From positions 1 to 36,522 of the forward strand of contig PKDX01000021.1 in NCBI GenBank assembly GCA_002862745.1: a stretch of 36,522 bases of DNA, given 5' to 3'. A program made the translations under genes and the position numbers. Below the pieces are notes generated by a model. It saw only the letters and a program-made list of their open reading frames with translations. It ran no database searches and was not told the origin of the DNA. Below, piece by piece: positions 7,643 through 15,608 of this stretch; positions within the stretch are counted from its first letter, which is position 1, and every line of letters begins with the position of its first letter. The stretch is from Bacteroidota bacterium (GTDB lineage: Bacteria; Bacteroidota; Bacteroidia; Chitinophagales; UBA8649).

Positions 7643-8164
7643 TTAAGCAGACCCCAAATGCCATAAGGCAATACCTGCAGAGACGCTGACATTCAAACTA
7701 TGCTTGATTCCGTATTGTGGAATTTCCAGAGCATGGTCACATATTGCAAGTAGTTCAGGGCGTATGCCATCCACCTCGTTACCGACGATAAGTAGTGATT
7801 GATTAGGCGCCTTAAAATCATGGAGATTAACGGACTGGTGGCATTGTTCTAGGGCAAGAATGGTAAACCCTTCTTGCTTTAGATCTTGTATCGCATCGAT
7901 AACATCATCTTGGCCTAGATATTCCCAGGATACCTCTTGTTCCGCACCAATGGCAGACTTTCGAATCTCCTTATGCGGAGGCTTAGGACATATTCCTGAG
8001 AGATAGACTTTTTCAATGGCTAAGGCATCGGATGTTCGGAAAATAGCCCCTACATTGTGCCCACTTCGCACATTATCTAACAATACCCTAATCGAGCGCT
8101 CAGCGCGTGGTCTCGCCTTGTGTTCCAGGGCTAATTCTTGAATCGTCTTTTTACTTATGTTCAT
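7643..8164 (-). CDS. TrmH/SpoU-family RNA 2'-O-methyltransferase
   Basis: A SAM-dependent methyltransferase of the SPOUT class that methylates ribose 2'-OH in tRNA or rRNA. The three family motifs are present: NVRSGHNVGAIFRTSDA (motif 1, with the catalytic Arg), LLIVGNEVDGIRPELL (motif 2) and IPQYGIKHSLNVSVSAGIALWHL (motif 3, which forms part of the trefoil knot and SAM pocket). At 173 residues it is a minimal SPOUT domain without the extra N-terminal RNA-binding domain of RlmB, closer in size to TrmL or short TrmH. The exact target nucleotide cannot be read from sequence. It is divergent from mutS with 52 bases between starts and converges on the adhesin with a 14-base gap. Confidence 0.88.
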   Translation of the reverse strand: MNISKKTIQELALEHKARPRAERSIRVLLDNVRSGHNVGAIFRTSDALAIEKVYLSGICPKPPHKEIRKSAIGAEQEVSWEYLGQDDVIDAIQDLKQEGFTILALEQCHQSVNLHDFKAPNQSLLIVGNEVDGIRPELLAICDHALEIPQYGIKHSLNVSVSAGIALWHLGSA

Positions 8165-8181
8165 ATAACCCTTTTAAGCTA

Positions 8182-8212
8182 TTGAAAACACGTGATGTGA
8201 AGCGTACATTTA
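8182..8212 (+). promoter_or_regulatory. mutS promoter, leaderless arrangement
   Basis: A -7 box TACATTTA at 8205-8212 is followed by TACT and then the mutS ATG. TTG at 8182-8184 lies 20 bases upstream of the box and fits the Bacteroidota -33 element. The start codon would be at or next to the first transcribed base. Confidence 0.6.
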
Positions 8213-8216
8213 TACT

Positions 8217-10808
8217 ATGGCCAAAGAAAAGAAAGTTACGCCATTAATGAAGCAATATGGGCAGATTAAAGCTCAATATGCTGATGCCATACTCCTTTTT
8301 AGGGTGGGTGACTTCTATGAGACCTTTGGTGAAGATGCTAAGCGGGCCGCTAAAGTGCTAGGTATTGTTGAGACCAAAAGAAACAATGGGTCAGCAAGTG
8401 AAACGGCCTTAGCGGGATTTCCCCATCATGCCTTAAAGACCTACTTACCTAAACTGGTTAAAGCGGGTTGTCGCGTTGCGATATGCGAGCAACTTGAAGA
8501 ACCTTCCAAAGCCAAAAAGATTGTACGTCGTGGGGTGACCGAGATGATTACTCCAGGAATTACATTAGGAGAAGATCTTCTTGAATCGCAAGAAAACAAC
8601 TATCTCGCTGCCATTCATCTGGATAAACAAAAGGCCTCCTTGGCTTTCGTAGATATTAGCACAGGAGCGTTTTATGTGACTACAGGGGATTTAGGCTATA
8701 TCCAGAGTCTTTTAGATAGCACGTCGCCTGCAGAAGTCCTGGTATCCAAGGACCAGCATACTCTTTTTGAAACCACTTTTGGCCAACAATTCTATGTCTA
8801 TCCGCTAAATGATTGGTTGTTTGATGCATCCAGTGGAGAAAGGAAACTACTCGACCACTTTGGCACCAAAAACCTCAAAGCCTATTCGCTTGAAGGAGAA
8901 GACGATTTAATCATGGTATGCGGTGTTATCATCGACTACCTCCATCAAAGCAAGCATCCTAATCTTGGCCAATGTCAGTCTATTCACCGTCTGTATGCAG
9001 ATTCACGTATGCATTTGGATGACTTCACCATGCGCAACCTTGAAATTCTGTATTCTCCGCATGTTGACGGAAAAAGTCTTTTTGAGGTAATCAACCATTG
9101 TGTAAGTCCGATGGGCGCCAGAAAGCTTCGAAGCTTCTTTACATTTCCCCTCATAGACAAGGCGCAAATTGACCAGCGACTTGAACAAGTAGCTGTATTC
9201 GTTGACGATGAGCCACTCAGAGAAAAGATCACCACACTGCTTGCAAGCCTCAATGATATCGAGCGGTTGGGCAGTAGAATACCTTCCAATCGAGTAACAC
9301 CAAGGGATATGCTAAAGCTTGCTTCGGCCAGTGCCACCCTGCAAGAAATCAAAGATTGCCTAAGCCAATCCAAGCATACCGTTTTTAAGGACAGCACTGC
9401 GCGAATTGATCCATGTACTGCCCTAGCGGAAGAAATCAATAAGACAATTGACCCTGAAGTGCCTGTCAACTGGCAAAAGGGCCCCGTGATTCAACAAGGA
9501 ATTAACCCAGCACTCGATGAATGGAAAGAAATCGCGCAAAACAGCAAGGCCAAGCTTGAAGAAATCCGCCAACGGGAGGCTGATGCTACAGGGATAACCT
9601 CTCTAAAAATTGGCTTCAACAATGTCTTTGGCTACTACATCGAAGTACGCAACACCCACAAAGACTTAGTACCTGAGGATTGGATTCGAAGACAAACCTT
9701 AACGGGTAGCGAGCGATATATTACCGAAGAGCTCAAAGTGTTTGAAGAAAAAATTCTTAAAGCCAGCCATGAAATCGAGCAACTTGAGTCCCAACTCTTC
9801 CGCCAATTAGTAGACACAGCACAAGCCTACGTCAAAGCTTGGTTAAGTACAACAGCTATTGTTGCCGAATTAGACGTGTATAGGGGCTTTGGTCAATTAG
9901 CCAGCGACAAGAACTATTGTAAGCCAACAGTACATACTGAGGATACCATTCATATTCAAGAGGGACGCCACCCGGTTATAGAAGCCTGTCTTCCCCATAA
10001 CGAGACCTATGTACCCAATTCGGTGCGCCTTGACCGAACAAGTTGTCAGATCATGATGATTACCGGTCCCAATATGTCGGGTAAATCAGCCGTACTAAGA
10101 CAAACTGCCCTTATTACCTTTCTCGCTCATATTGGATGCTATGTCCCTGCAAAAGAAGCAGACATCGCCATTACTACACGCATTTTTAGTCGGGTTGGGG
10201 CCAGTGATAACTTAGCTCGGGGAGAATCGACCTTTATGGTCGAGATGACAGAAACCGCGCGTATTCTTCATCAAATTGACGATCATAGTCTAATCCTACT
10301 CGATGAAATTGGTAGAGGCACTTCAACCTTTGATGGGGTATCCATTGCTTGGGGGCTCGCAGAATACCTGCATAAGCATTCAAGTAAGCCAAAGACCTTG
10401 TTTGCCACCCACTATCATGAGCTCAACCAATTGGCCGATGAATTTGAACGCATCCAAAATTATCATATTGAGATTAAGGAAGTGAAGGATAATATTCTCT
10501 TCCTAAGAAACTTGATTCCCGGTGGAAGCGCGCACAGCTTTGGTATACATGTTGCCCAATTAGCGGGTATACCGCAGGAGTTGATTACCCGGGCTAAGGC
10601 CATTTTAGCACAGCTTGAAGGACAACGAGCCACAGAAGACCCCGTCGTCATTCAGCAGCCAAGCGCAATGCAACTCACAATGTTTAGTCCAGAACACCCA
10701 GGACTCAAAAAACTCAGCGAAACGATTCACGAACTTGATGTTGACGCACTAACTCCGCTTGATGCATTGATTCTTATCCAACAATGGAAAAATGATCTGA
10801 ATAAGTAA
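8217..10808 (+). CDS. mutS: DNA mismatch repair protein MutS
   Basis: Recognises mismatches and small loops and, once ATP-loaded, recruits MutL. Its 863 residues are full length for a MutS1. The N-terminal mismatch-binding domain carries the Phe-x-Glu wedge in GDFYETFG (Phe33, Glu35). The connector, lever and clamp domains follow. The ATPase has Walker A GPNMSGKS (617-624), then GASDNLARGESTFMVEM, Walker B LILLDEIGRGTSTFDG and the conserved FATHYHEL. The C-terminus ends in the usual small helical dimer motif. The GPNMSGKSA form, rather than GPNMGGKST, is common in Bacteroidota. It has its own promoter and converges on the HAD gene with 12 bases between. Confidence 0.97.
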   Translation: MAKEKKVTPLMKQYGQIKAQYADAILLFRVGDFYETFGEDAKRAAKVLGIVETKRNNGSASETALAGFPHHALKTYLPKLVKAGCRVAICEQLEEPSKAKKIVRRGVTEMITPGITLGEDLLESQENNYLAAIHLDKQKASLAFVDISTGAFYVTTGDLGYIQSLLDSTSPAEVLVSKDQHTLFETTFGQQFYVYPLNDWLFDASSGERKLLDHFGTKNLKAYSLEGEDDLIMVCGVIIDYLHQSKHPNLGQCQSIHRLYADSRMHLDDFTMRNLEILYSPHVDGKSLFEVINHCVSPMGARKLRSFFTFPLIDKAQIDQRLEQVAVFVDDEPLREKITTLLASLNDIERLGSRIPSNRVTPRDMLKLASASATLQEIKDCLSQSKHTVFKDSTARIDPCTALAEEINKTIDPEVPVNWQKGPVIQQGINPALDEWKEIAQNSKAKLEEIRQREADATGITSLKIGFNNVFGYYIEVRNTHKDLVPEDWIRRQTLTGSERYITEELKVFEEKILKASHEIEQLESQLFRQLVDTAQAYVKAWLSTTAIVAELDVYRGFGQLASDKNYCKPTVHTEDTIHIQEGRHPVIEACLPHNETYVPNSVRLDRTSCQIMMITGPNMSGKSAVLRQTALITFLAHIGCYVPAKEADIAITTRIFSRVGASDNLARGESTFMVEMTETARILHQIDDHSLILLDEIGRGTSTFDGVSIAWGLAEYLHKHSSKPKTLFATHYHELNQLADEFERIQNYHIEIKEVKDNILFLRNLIPGGSAHSFGIHVAQLAGIPQELITRAKAILAQLEGQRATEDPVVIQQPSAMQLTMFSPEHPGLKKLSETIHELDVDALTPLDALILIQQWKNDLNK

Positions 10809-10820
10809 GCCTTAGCCTAC

Positions 10821-11480
10821 CTATTCTTCGAGGTTTTCTACCAATTCCATCAGTCCCTCCAAGCTTGGAAGCACTCCATCGGCTAAGCCCCATTCGGGAC
10901 GATCCATCTCATCCTTGGCAGGAACGACAACACAGGCCATACGGGCTGCTTTGGCTGCAATCATACCATTAACAGAATCTTCAAGAACGAGGCATTGAAG
11001 CGGATCCACGCGGAGGTAGTCTGCCGCGGCCAAAAAGACTCCTGGATGGGGTTTCCCATGGGATTCAAATTCTGCCGAGTAGATGACGCGCATGTACTTT
11101 TTTAACCCAAGGATCTCCACCGCTGTTTGAATAAGCGCTAAATGAGATGAAGAGGCTACTGCCATCGAAATTTGTTGATCCTGTAAATAGGCACACACTT
11201 CGTCGACTCCAGGCATTTTATTGGCCAGACCTTCTTTTATAATCGCTTCTTGCATTTTGGACAACACTTCCGCTTGGATTTCATCGCGATTGACTTCCAC
11301 ATTAAAATGCTGTGCCCAATGCATAATCACCTCATCAATTCGAAGGCCTACTGATTGCATCAAGTCCTTTTCTGTCACAGGCATTCCATGACGACTAAAG
11401 ACATCAATCTCCACCCGCTTCCATATCGGCTCCGAGTTAATGAGTAAGCCGTCTAAATCGAATATTACTGCTTTTATCAT
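10821..11480 (-). CDS. HAD-superfamily sugar-phosphate phosphatase, HxpB/YniC-like
   Basis: A 219-residue cytoplasmic phosphatase of HAD subfamily IA. Motif I is FDLDGLLINS, with nucleophile Asp8 and acid/base Asp10. A helical cap of the beta-phosphoglucomutase type follows. Motif II is VASSS, motif III includes HGKPHPGVF, and motif IV is LVLEDSVNGMIAAKAA. The segment GLLINSEPIWKRVE resembles E. coli hexitol/2-deoxyglucose-6-phosphatase, so it probably removes phosphate from sugar or sugar-alcohol phosphates; HAD specificity is hard to read from sequence. It follows the BCCT gene by 32 bases on the same strand, and the gap holds a possible own promoter. Confidence 0.87.
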   Translation of the reverse strand: MIKAVIFDLDGLLINSEPIWKRVEIDVFSRHGMPVTEKDLMQSVGLRIDEVIMHWAQHFNVEVNRDEIQAEVLSKMQEAIIKEGLANKMPGVDEVCAYLQDQQISMAVASSSHLALIQTAVEILGLKKYMRVIYSAEFESHGKPHPGVFLAAADYLRVDPLQCLVLEDSVNGMIAAKAARMACVVVPAKDEMDRPEWGLADGVLPSLEGLMELVENLEE

Positions 11481-11485
11481 GTGTA

Positions 11486-11493
11486 CAAAGGTC
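11486..11493 (-). promoter_or_regulatory. Possible -7 box of the HAD gene
   Basis: On the minus strand GACCTTTG is followed by TACAC and the ATG. It matches TAnnTTTG except for the first base, with a five-base gap to the start. It suggests the phosphatase can be expressed separately from the upstream transporter. Confidence 0.4.
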
Positions 11494-11512
11494 TTACTTT
11501 ATGTTTTACTTT

Positions 11513-13075
11513 TTAAGCGACTTCTTCATCAAATTTTGCCGCTTTGGGGTTGAGCAAGAGTTTAATTAATCCAACGACAACTAGCAAGCAGATAAACAAG
11601 GCGGGTATACCTCCAATGTTTGACATAATGCGTATTCCATCAATACTTGAGAATACAAGAAGCGTTAAGGCCACTGTGCCCACTAAAACACCCCATACAA
11701 CTTTAAGCCATAGCTTGGGCTCAGGACTTTCAGGAGAAATACCATTCGAGCAGAGTCCACTCATAGCCGATGTGTTGGAATCCGCTGCTGTGACATAGGA
11801 TAGGAAAGCGGTAAGCAACAAGATAAGTCCCGTAATCGTAGCCAAAGGCAGTCCATCAAAAATGCTAAACAATGCATCGCCAGGATTACCCGATGCCTGA
11901 ATCATAGAAAAGATACTTCCGTCCATCGCTTGATCTAACTGAATAGCAGTCGATGAAAGGACCGATAACCAAAGAATCACCGTGATCGATGGAAGGACAA
12001 GATTGACAAGAATAACCTGTCGCACCGTATACCCTAAGCAAAGCCTACCGAGAAATAATGCCGTAATCGGTGTCCACGCTAACCAGTTAGCCCAATACAT
12101 CATCGTCCAGTCATGCGCCCAGCTATCATTATATTTCAATGAGTAGAGGCTTACATCGTCTAAGTGAGTTGCGAAGTCCTTTAGTCCGCCTACCATCATG
12201 GCCAACGTCTCCTGAAGCGGAACAAAACATAGCAGAAACAACCACAGCGCAAAGAATAATATGATGTTAAAGGCAGCAAGAAGTCGTATCCCCTTTAGTA
12301 AGCCCGTTATAGCAGAAAGAACAAAGGCTGCAACAATCCCCAAGGTGATATACAACTTGAGCTCCCACGTCCCTCCAAGGGTAAACATATATTTTAGGCC
12401 AGCCTCAAGACCAAGTATACCCGAACCTAGCGAGGCTGCCATCCCAGCTACTAAGCAAAAAAGGCAAAGCGCGTCAATCGACTTACTCCAGCGTTTTGTG
12501 GCATTGGCACCAAAAAGCGGATAAAAAAGGCTTCCTAAGCGAAAGGGTTGCTTTCGATTATAATACATCAAGGCAAACATTACCGCAGCTACCGTGTATA
12601 TGGCGTAAGGAAGAAAGCTCCAATGCAAAAACATCGTACCCAGGCTAAAGCTGACCGCTGAAGGGCTGTTGGGTTGAATATTAAGTGCTGTTGCTGGGCT
12701 ATGCAAATGATAGAGTGGTTCGGCAGAACCCCACATAAGAATACCCACAGCCAATGTAGTCGTAAGGGTAATGGTATACCAACGCCACTTACTCAATAAA
12801 GGCTTAGCTGATTGACCACCGATTCGTACACGCCCTAAAGGCGACCAATACACCACGATACAGATCAATAGAAAAAGAAGTACGGCAAGGGAATATACCG
12901 GACCGAGTACGTTCAACACCTTCGTGTTTAACCAAGTTGCCTGTTCAACCATTGACTCGACGTCAATTAGGCTGTAGATGACGCCTAAGATACAAACCAG
13001 TAATGGAGGCCAAAAGACCCATGGTCTTAAGCTGCTTTTATTGCTTGGTATAGATTTTGCATTTTTGGAAAACAC
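11513..13075 (-). CDS. BCCT-family (betaine/choline/carnitine) transporter
   Basis: An inner-membrane secondary transporter of about 12 membrane segments and 520 residues. The signature is DWTMMYWANWLAWTPITALFLGRL, the family's Trp-rich segment 8. Upstream, WGSAEPLYHLHSP is the characteristic MxWGxxEPxxH segment. Known members take up glycine betaine, choline or carnitine with Na+ or H+ for osmoprotection or as nutrients; substrate and coupling ion are not fixed here. It lacks the long charged C-terminal osmosensor tail of BetP, so it may not sense osmotic stress directly. The start is a GTG, supported by a perfect -7 box four bases upstream and by the absence of an in-frame ATG for about 40 codons. 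Confidence 0.9.
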   Translation of the reverse strand: MFSKNAKSIPSNKSSLRPWVFWPPLLVCILGVIYSLIDVESMVEQATWLNTKVLNVLGPVYSLAVLLFLLICIVVYWSPLGRVRIGGQSAKPLLSKWRWYTITLTTTLAVGILMWGSAEPLYHLHSPATALNIQPNSPSAVSFSLGTMFLHWSFLPYAIYTVAAVMFALMYYNRKQPFRLGSLFYPLFGANATKRWSKSIDALCLFCLVAGMAASLGSGILGLEAGLKYMFTLGGTWELKLYITLGIVAAFVLSAITGLLKGIRLLAAFNIILFFALWLFLLCFVPLQETLAMMVGGLKDFATHLDDVSLYSLKYNDSWAHDWTMMYWANWLAWTPITALFLGRLCLGYTVRQVILVNLVLPSITVILWLSVLSSTAIQLDQAMDGSIFSMIQASGNPGDALFSIFDGLPLATITGLILLLTAFLSYVTAADSNTSAMSGLCSNGISPESPEPKLWLKVVWGVLVGTVALTLLVFSSIDGIRIMSNIGGIPALFICLLVVVGLIKLLLNPKAAKFDEEVA

Positions 13076-13079
13076 CGTG

Positions 13080-13109
13080 CAAAGGTATAAATTGTCTTAT
13101 CGCTTCAAT
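13080..13109 (-). promoter_or_regulatory. BCCT gene promoter, leaderless GTG start
   Basis: On the minus strand ATTG (13109-13106) is followed after 18 bases by TACCTTTG (13087-13080), then CACG and the GTG start at 13075. This is a perfect -7 box at the four-base distance seen at several other genes here. It lies between the transporter and the divergent lipoprotein gene. Confidence 0.6.
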
Positions 13110-13118
13110 AATGCTTCT

Positions 13119-13640
13119 ATGACCCGTGGTTTTTTTTCACCATTTATCTTCCAAGTCTTTGTGCTAATAGTGGTCTTGATGTTTTCAAGTTGTTGTCGAA
13201 AAAATGCTTCGATCCAGACACAAAACGAAGAATTACGCGAATCGCAGCTTCATAAAAGCGATTCATCACAGGATATCCAAATCAACAGGTGGGATAATTT
13301 ATATGCCATCGAAGTAATCAATGGCAAGGCCTTAGATAAAGAAGAATATACCGAAGGACTTCCCAGACTCGAACTTCAGATTCAACAGGGTCGGCTCGTA
13401 GGATTTACCGGTTGCAATTCATTTCAAGCCCAGGCAAGACTTACCCATAATGAGGATGAGGTCATACATATTGAGATTGGCCCCATTATGTCAACTAAAA
13501 AGGGATGCATTGGAGCAATTGATGAAGAGCGCTTTTTTCAAGCGCTAGAATCCTCTTCTTCGCTCTTACTTTCAAACCATCGAATCTTTTTAATCAATGA
13601 GGAAGGAGTTATTGTACTCCAAGGTTTGATTGTCGATTAG
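13119..13640 (+). CDS. META (HslJ-like) domain lipoprotein
   Basis: A 173-residue protein starting MTRGFFSPFIFQVFVLIVVLMFSSC: a lipoprotein signal peptide with a plausible lipobox FSSC (Cys25). The mature part (about 55-170) is a META domain as in E. coli HslJ and Leishmania META: W-x-x-x-x-I-NG near its start, then GRLVGFTGCNSFQA, IGPIMSTKKGC and the closing VIVLQG. HslJ affects novobiocin resistance in E. coli; the molecular role is unknown. I chose the ATG at 13119 over upstream codons in the same frame because those would overlap the divergent BCCT gene and bury the signal peptide. Its stop overlaps that of the convergent membrane-protein gene by four bases. Confidence 0.8.
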   Translation: MTRGFFSPFIFQVFVLIVVLMFSSCCRKNASIQTQNEELRESQLHKSDSSQDIQINRWDNLYAIEVINGKALDKEEYTEGLPRLELQIQQGRLVGFTGCNSFQAQARLTHNEDEVIHIEIGPIMSTKKGCIGAIDEERFFQALESSSSLLLSNHRIFLINEEGVIVLQGLIVD

Positions 13641-14431
13641 TATGGCAATGCCCACTCTATCATTAACCAGGCAACCATCATACCATCCAGCAAGAAATAG
13701 TAATAGGATTCTGGAGTCTTCTCATGGCACTGTAAAACGAATCCTGTGCATACGAGCGATATGATTACGCCACTAACCATACCAAGATAGGTGCTAAGTA
13801 GTCCAACCACCACAAAACAGCCTATCGATAGCCTTATCGTAGCTTGCATGCCTAGGCGATGAACGACGGTTTTCATCGCAGGATGTGCCATACTGTCAAA
13901 GGTCTTGTCATGAATCTCAAATGGCAGGGTTAATCCGATGATAAAAAGGGCTATCATAGTCGAAAGCAACACCTCATCTAGAGACCAAGCAAGTTGAAAG
14001 GGCACGATCAGAACAATCGACCAAACGACACCCACAATGATTGTTTTAAGCCAGCCCACGGCTCGAAGGAATCGCATGTAGATCCAAACTAGACCAACGG
14101 CAACAAACAATACGATTAAAATGGACAAGGGCAGTCTAAGCGCACCAATTACCGCAATACCAAAACCGAGGAGCATAAGAGCCTGGCTTACCTTGTAATG
14201 ACTTACCTGCCAAGCTACCATGGGATGAACAGACGCGTCCTTGTCATTACGCACTCTATATCTCAGGGCATTGTACACAAAACATGTACCGCCAAAGACG
14301 ACAAAAGAGGTGGACCAATCTGGTGTAAGACCCAGACACTCTGCAATCAGAACATGCAAAGCCAAGGCATTGCATGCAATCCAAATATTTGACTGCCAAA
14401 GACTTCTAATCCATGCCTTGGCGTGATCCAT
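13637..14431 (-). CDS. UbiA-like integral membrane protein
   Basis: 264 residues with about seven or eight membrane segments. It resembles the UbiA-like membrane proteins common in Bacteroidota: FGGTCFVYNALRYR at the position of the first Asp-rich prenyltransferase motif, LKTIIVGVVW, and a second conserved stretch GLTLPFEIHDKTFD followed by KTVVHRLG. In true UbiA prenyltransferases both loops are Asp-rich (NDxxD and DxxxD) and bind Mg-diphosphate. Here the first has no Asp and the second keeps only EIHDKTFD. It may therefore be a non-catalytic or divergent relative. It starts three bases after the M42 peptidase stop and is surely co-transcribed with it; I see no functional link between the two. 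Confidence 0.62.
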   Translation of the reverse strand: MDHAKAWIRSLWQSNIWIACNALALHVLIAECLGLTPDWSTSFVVFGGTCFVYNALRYRVRNDKDASVHPMVAWQVSHYKVSQALMLLGFGIAVIGALRLPLSILIVLFVAVGLVWIYMRFLRAVGWLKTIIVGVVWSIVLIVPFQLAWSLDEVLLSTMIALFIIGLTLPFEIHDKTFDSMAHPAMKTVVHRLGMQATIRLSIGCFVVVGLLSTYLGMVSGVIISLVCTGFVLQCHEKTPESYYYFLLDGMMVAWLMIEWALPY

Positions 14432-14434
14432 CGA

Positions 14435-15523
14435 TTACTTTAAATACTTAAAGTTGAAGTCCGGCGACATTTTCTTGAGGCATTCTGCAAGTAATGTTAC
14501 CGCATTATCCAAGTCCTCAAGTGAGAGCGTTTCTACCGTCGTGTGCATGTATCGAAGGGGAATCGTAATCAAAGCAGAAGGCACTCCAGCGTTGGAATAC
14601 GCAAAGGCATCGGTGTCTGTTCCCGTGCCTCGAGTGGCTACATCACGCTGGAAAGGAATCTTTTTCTCTTCAGCAGTGTCCAATACTAAATCAAGCATAT
14701 GGTTGTGAACTGCAGGAGCATAGGTCACAATAGGACCTTTACCCATTTTAAAGTCCCCTTCACGGAACTTGTTAATCATAGGTGTATTTGTATCATGTCC
14801 TACATCGGTTATAAAAGCACAGTCCGGCTTAATTCTGTGAGCAATCATTTGTGCCCCGCGAAGACCGATCTCTTCTTGAACACTATTTACAACATATAGT
14901 CCAAAAGGTAGCTTCACACCCTCTTCCTTAAGTCGTTTGGCGACGAGGGCAATCAATACACCCCCTACTCGATTATCCATAGCACGACCTGTGACTACTT
15001 TTTCGCTGAGCTGTAAAAACTCATCTTGATAGGTCGCAATACATCCAATATGAATGCCTAGTTTTTCAACTTCTTCTCGACTACTACAGCCCGCATCGAT
15101 AAACACATTCTCTGCTTTAGGATATTCTTGTTTAGCTCCTGCGCCACGCGTATGAATCGCTGGCCAACCAAAAACCGCAGGCACTAAACCTTCCTTGGTG
15201 TGAAGGACAACACGCATAGACGGGGCGATAATAGGATCCATACCCCCATTGCGTTTTACATAGATAAATCCATTATCCGTAATGTGATGAACTACCCAAG
15301 AAATCTCATCCGCATGAGCTTCTATCACCACTTTAAATTTCTCCTCCGGATTGAGAATACCGACTACAGTCCCATAATCATCGACCTCATAGGTATCGAT
15401 ATAGTCTTTGACAAAATCTAACCAAACTTTCTGGCCTTTCGTTTCATACCCTGTAGGTGAATAGGTATTGATATACTTTTCGAAAAAAGCAAGCTCTTTT
15501 TTACCGATGTTCTTATACTTCAT
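14435..15523 (-). CDS. M42-family aminopeptidase (co-catalytic metallopeptidase)
   Basis: A 362-residue cytoplasmic peptidase of the glutamyl/deblocking aminopeptidase type, which trims N-terminal residues from small peptides, usually as a large dodecamer. Metal and catalytic residues are in place: His70 in IEAHADEI, Asp183 in GRAMDNRVGG, Glu217-Glu218 in SVQEEIGLRG, Asp240 in ITDVGHD and His327 in RYMHTT. I set the start at MKYKNIGKKEL; the frame stays open upstream, but that extension is not like the family and runs into the promoter. A TTTG-N20-TACATTTA promoter ends 26 bases before this ATG. The UbiA-like gene follows after three bases. Confidence 0.92.
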   Translation of the reverse strand: MKYKNIGKKELAFFEKYINTYSPTGYETKGQKVWLDFVKDYIDTYEVDDYGTVVGILNPEEKFKVVIEAHADEISWVVHHITDNGFIYVKRNGGMDPIIAPSMRVVLHTKEGLVPAVFGWPAIHTRGAGAKQEYPKAENVFIDAGCSSREEVEKLGIHIGCIATYQDEFLQLSEKVVTGRAMDNRVGGVLIALVAKRLKEEGVKLPFGLYVVNSVQEEIGLRGAQMIAHRIKPDCAFITDVGHDTNTPMINKFREGDFKMGKGPIVTYAPAVHNHMLDLVLDTAEEKKIPFQRDVATRGTGTDTDAFAYSNAGVPSALITIPLRYMHTTVETLSLEDLDNAVTLLAECLKKMSPDFNFKYLK

Positions 15524-15549
15524 AGTGATTGAATCAATTAAATCCCTGT

Positions 15550-15581
15550 AAATGTAGAATAGTCTTGAGACTACGCCAAAC
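15550..15581 (-). promoter_or_regulatory. Promoter of the M42 peptidase operon
   Basis: On the minus strand TTTG (15581-15578), 20 bases, then TACATTTA (15557-15550). Both elements and their spacing fit the Bacteroidota vegetative promoter. Unlike the leaderless genes it leaves about 20 bases of 5' leader, and it decides against the longer upstream reading of the peptidase. Confidence 0.65.
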
Positions 15582-15608
15582 CAAATTCCAATGGCTATTA
15601 CCCGCTTA

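Noticed and set aside
8984-9469. Minus-strand frame of about 160 codons inside mutS
   Set aside because: It is antisense to a conserved part of MutS, is Ser/Leu/Arg-rich without pattern, and lacks a promoter or neighbour.
10809-10820. Possible terminator between mutS and the HAD gene
   Set aside because: The 12-base gap has only short GCCT repeats, with no stem of useful length and no U-run.
12978-13118. N-terminal extension of the META lipoprotein overlapping the BCCT gene
   Set aside because: It would overlap the divergent transporter start and both promoters and would hide the signal peptide.
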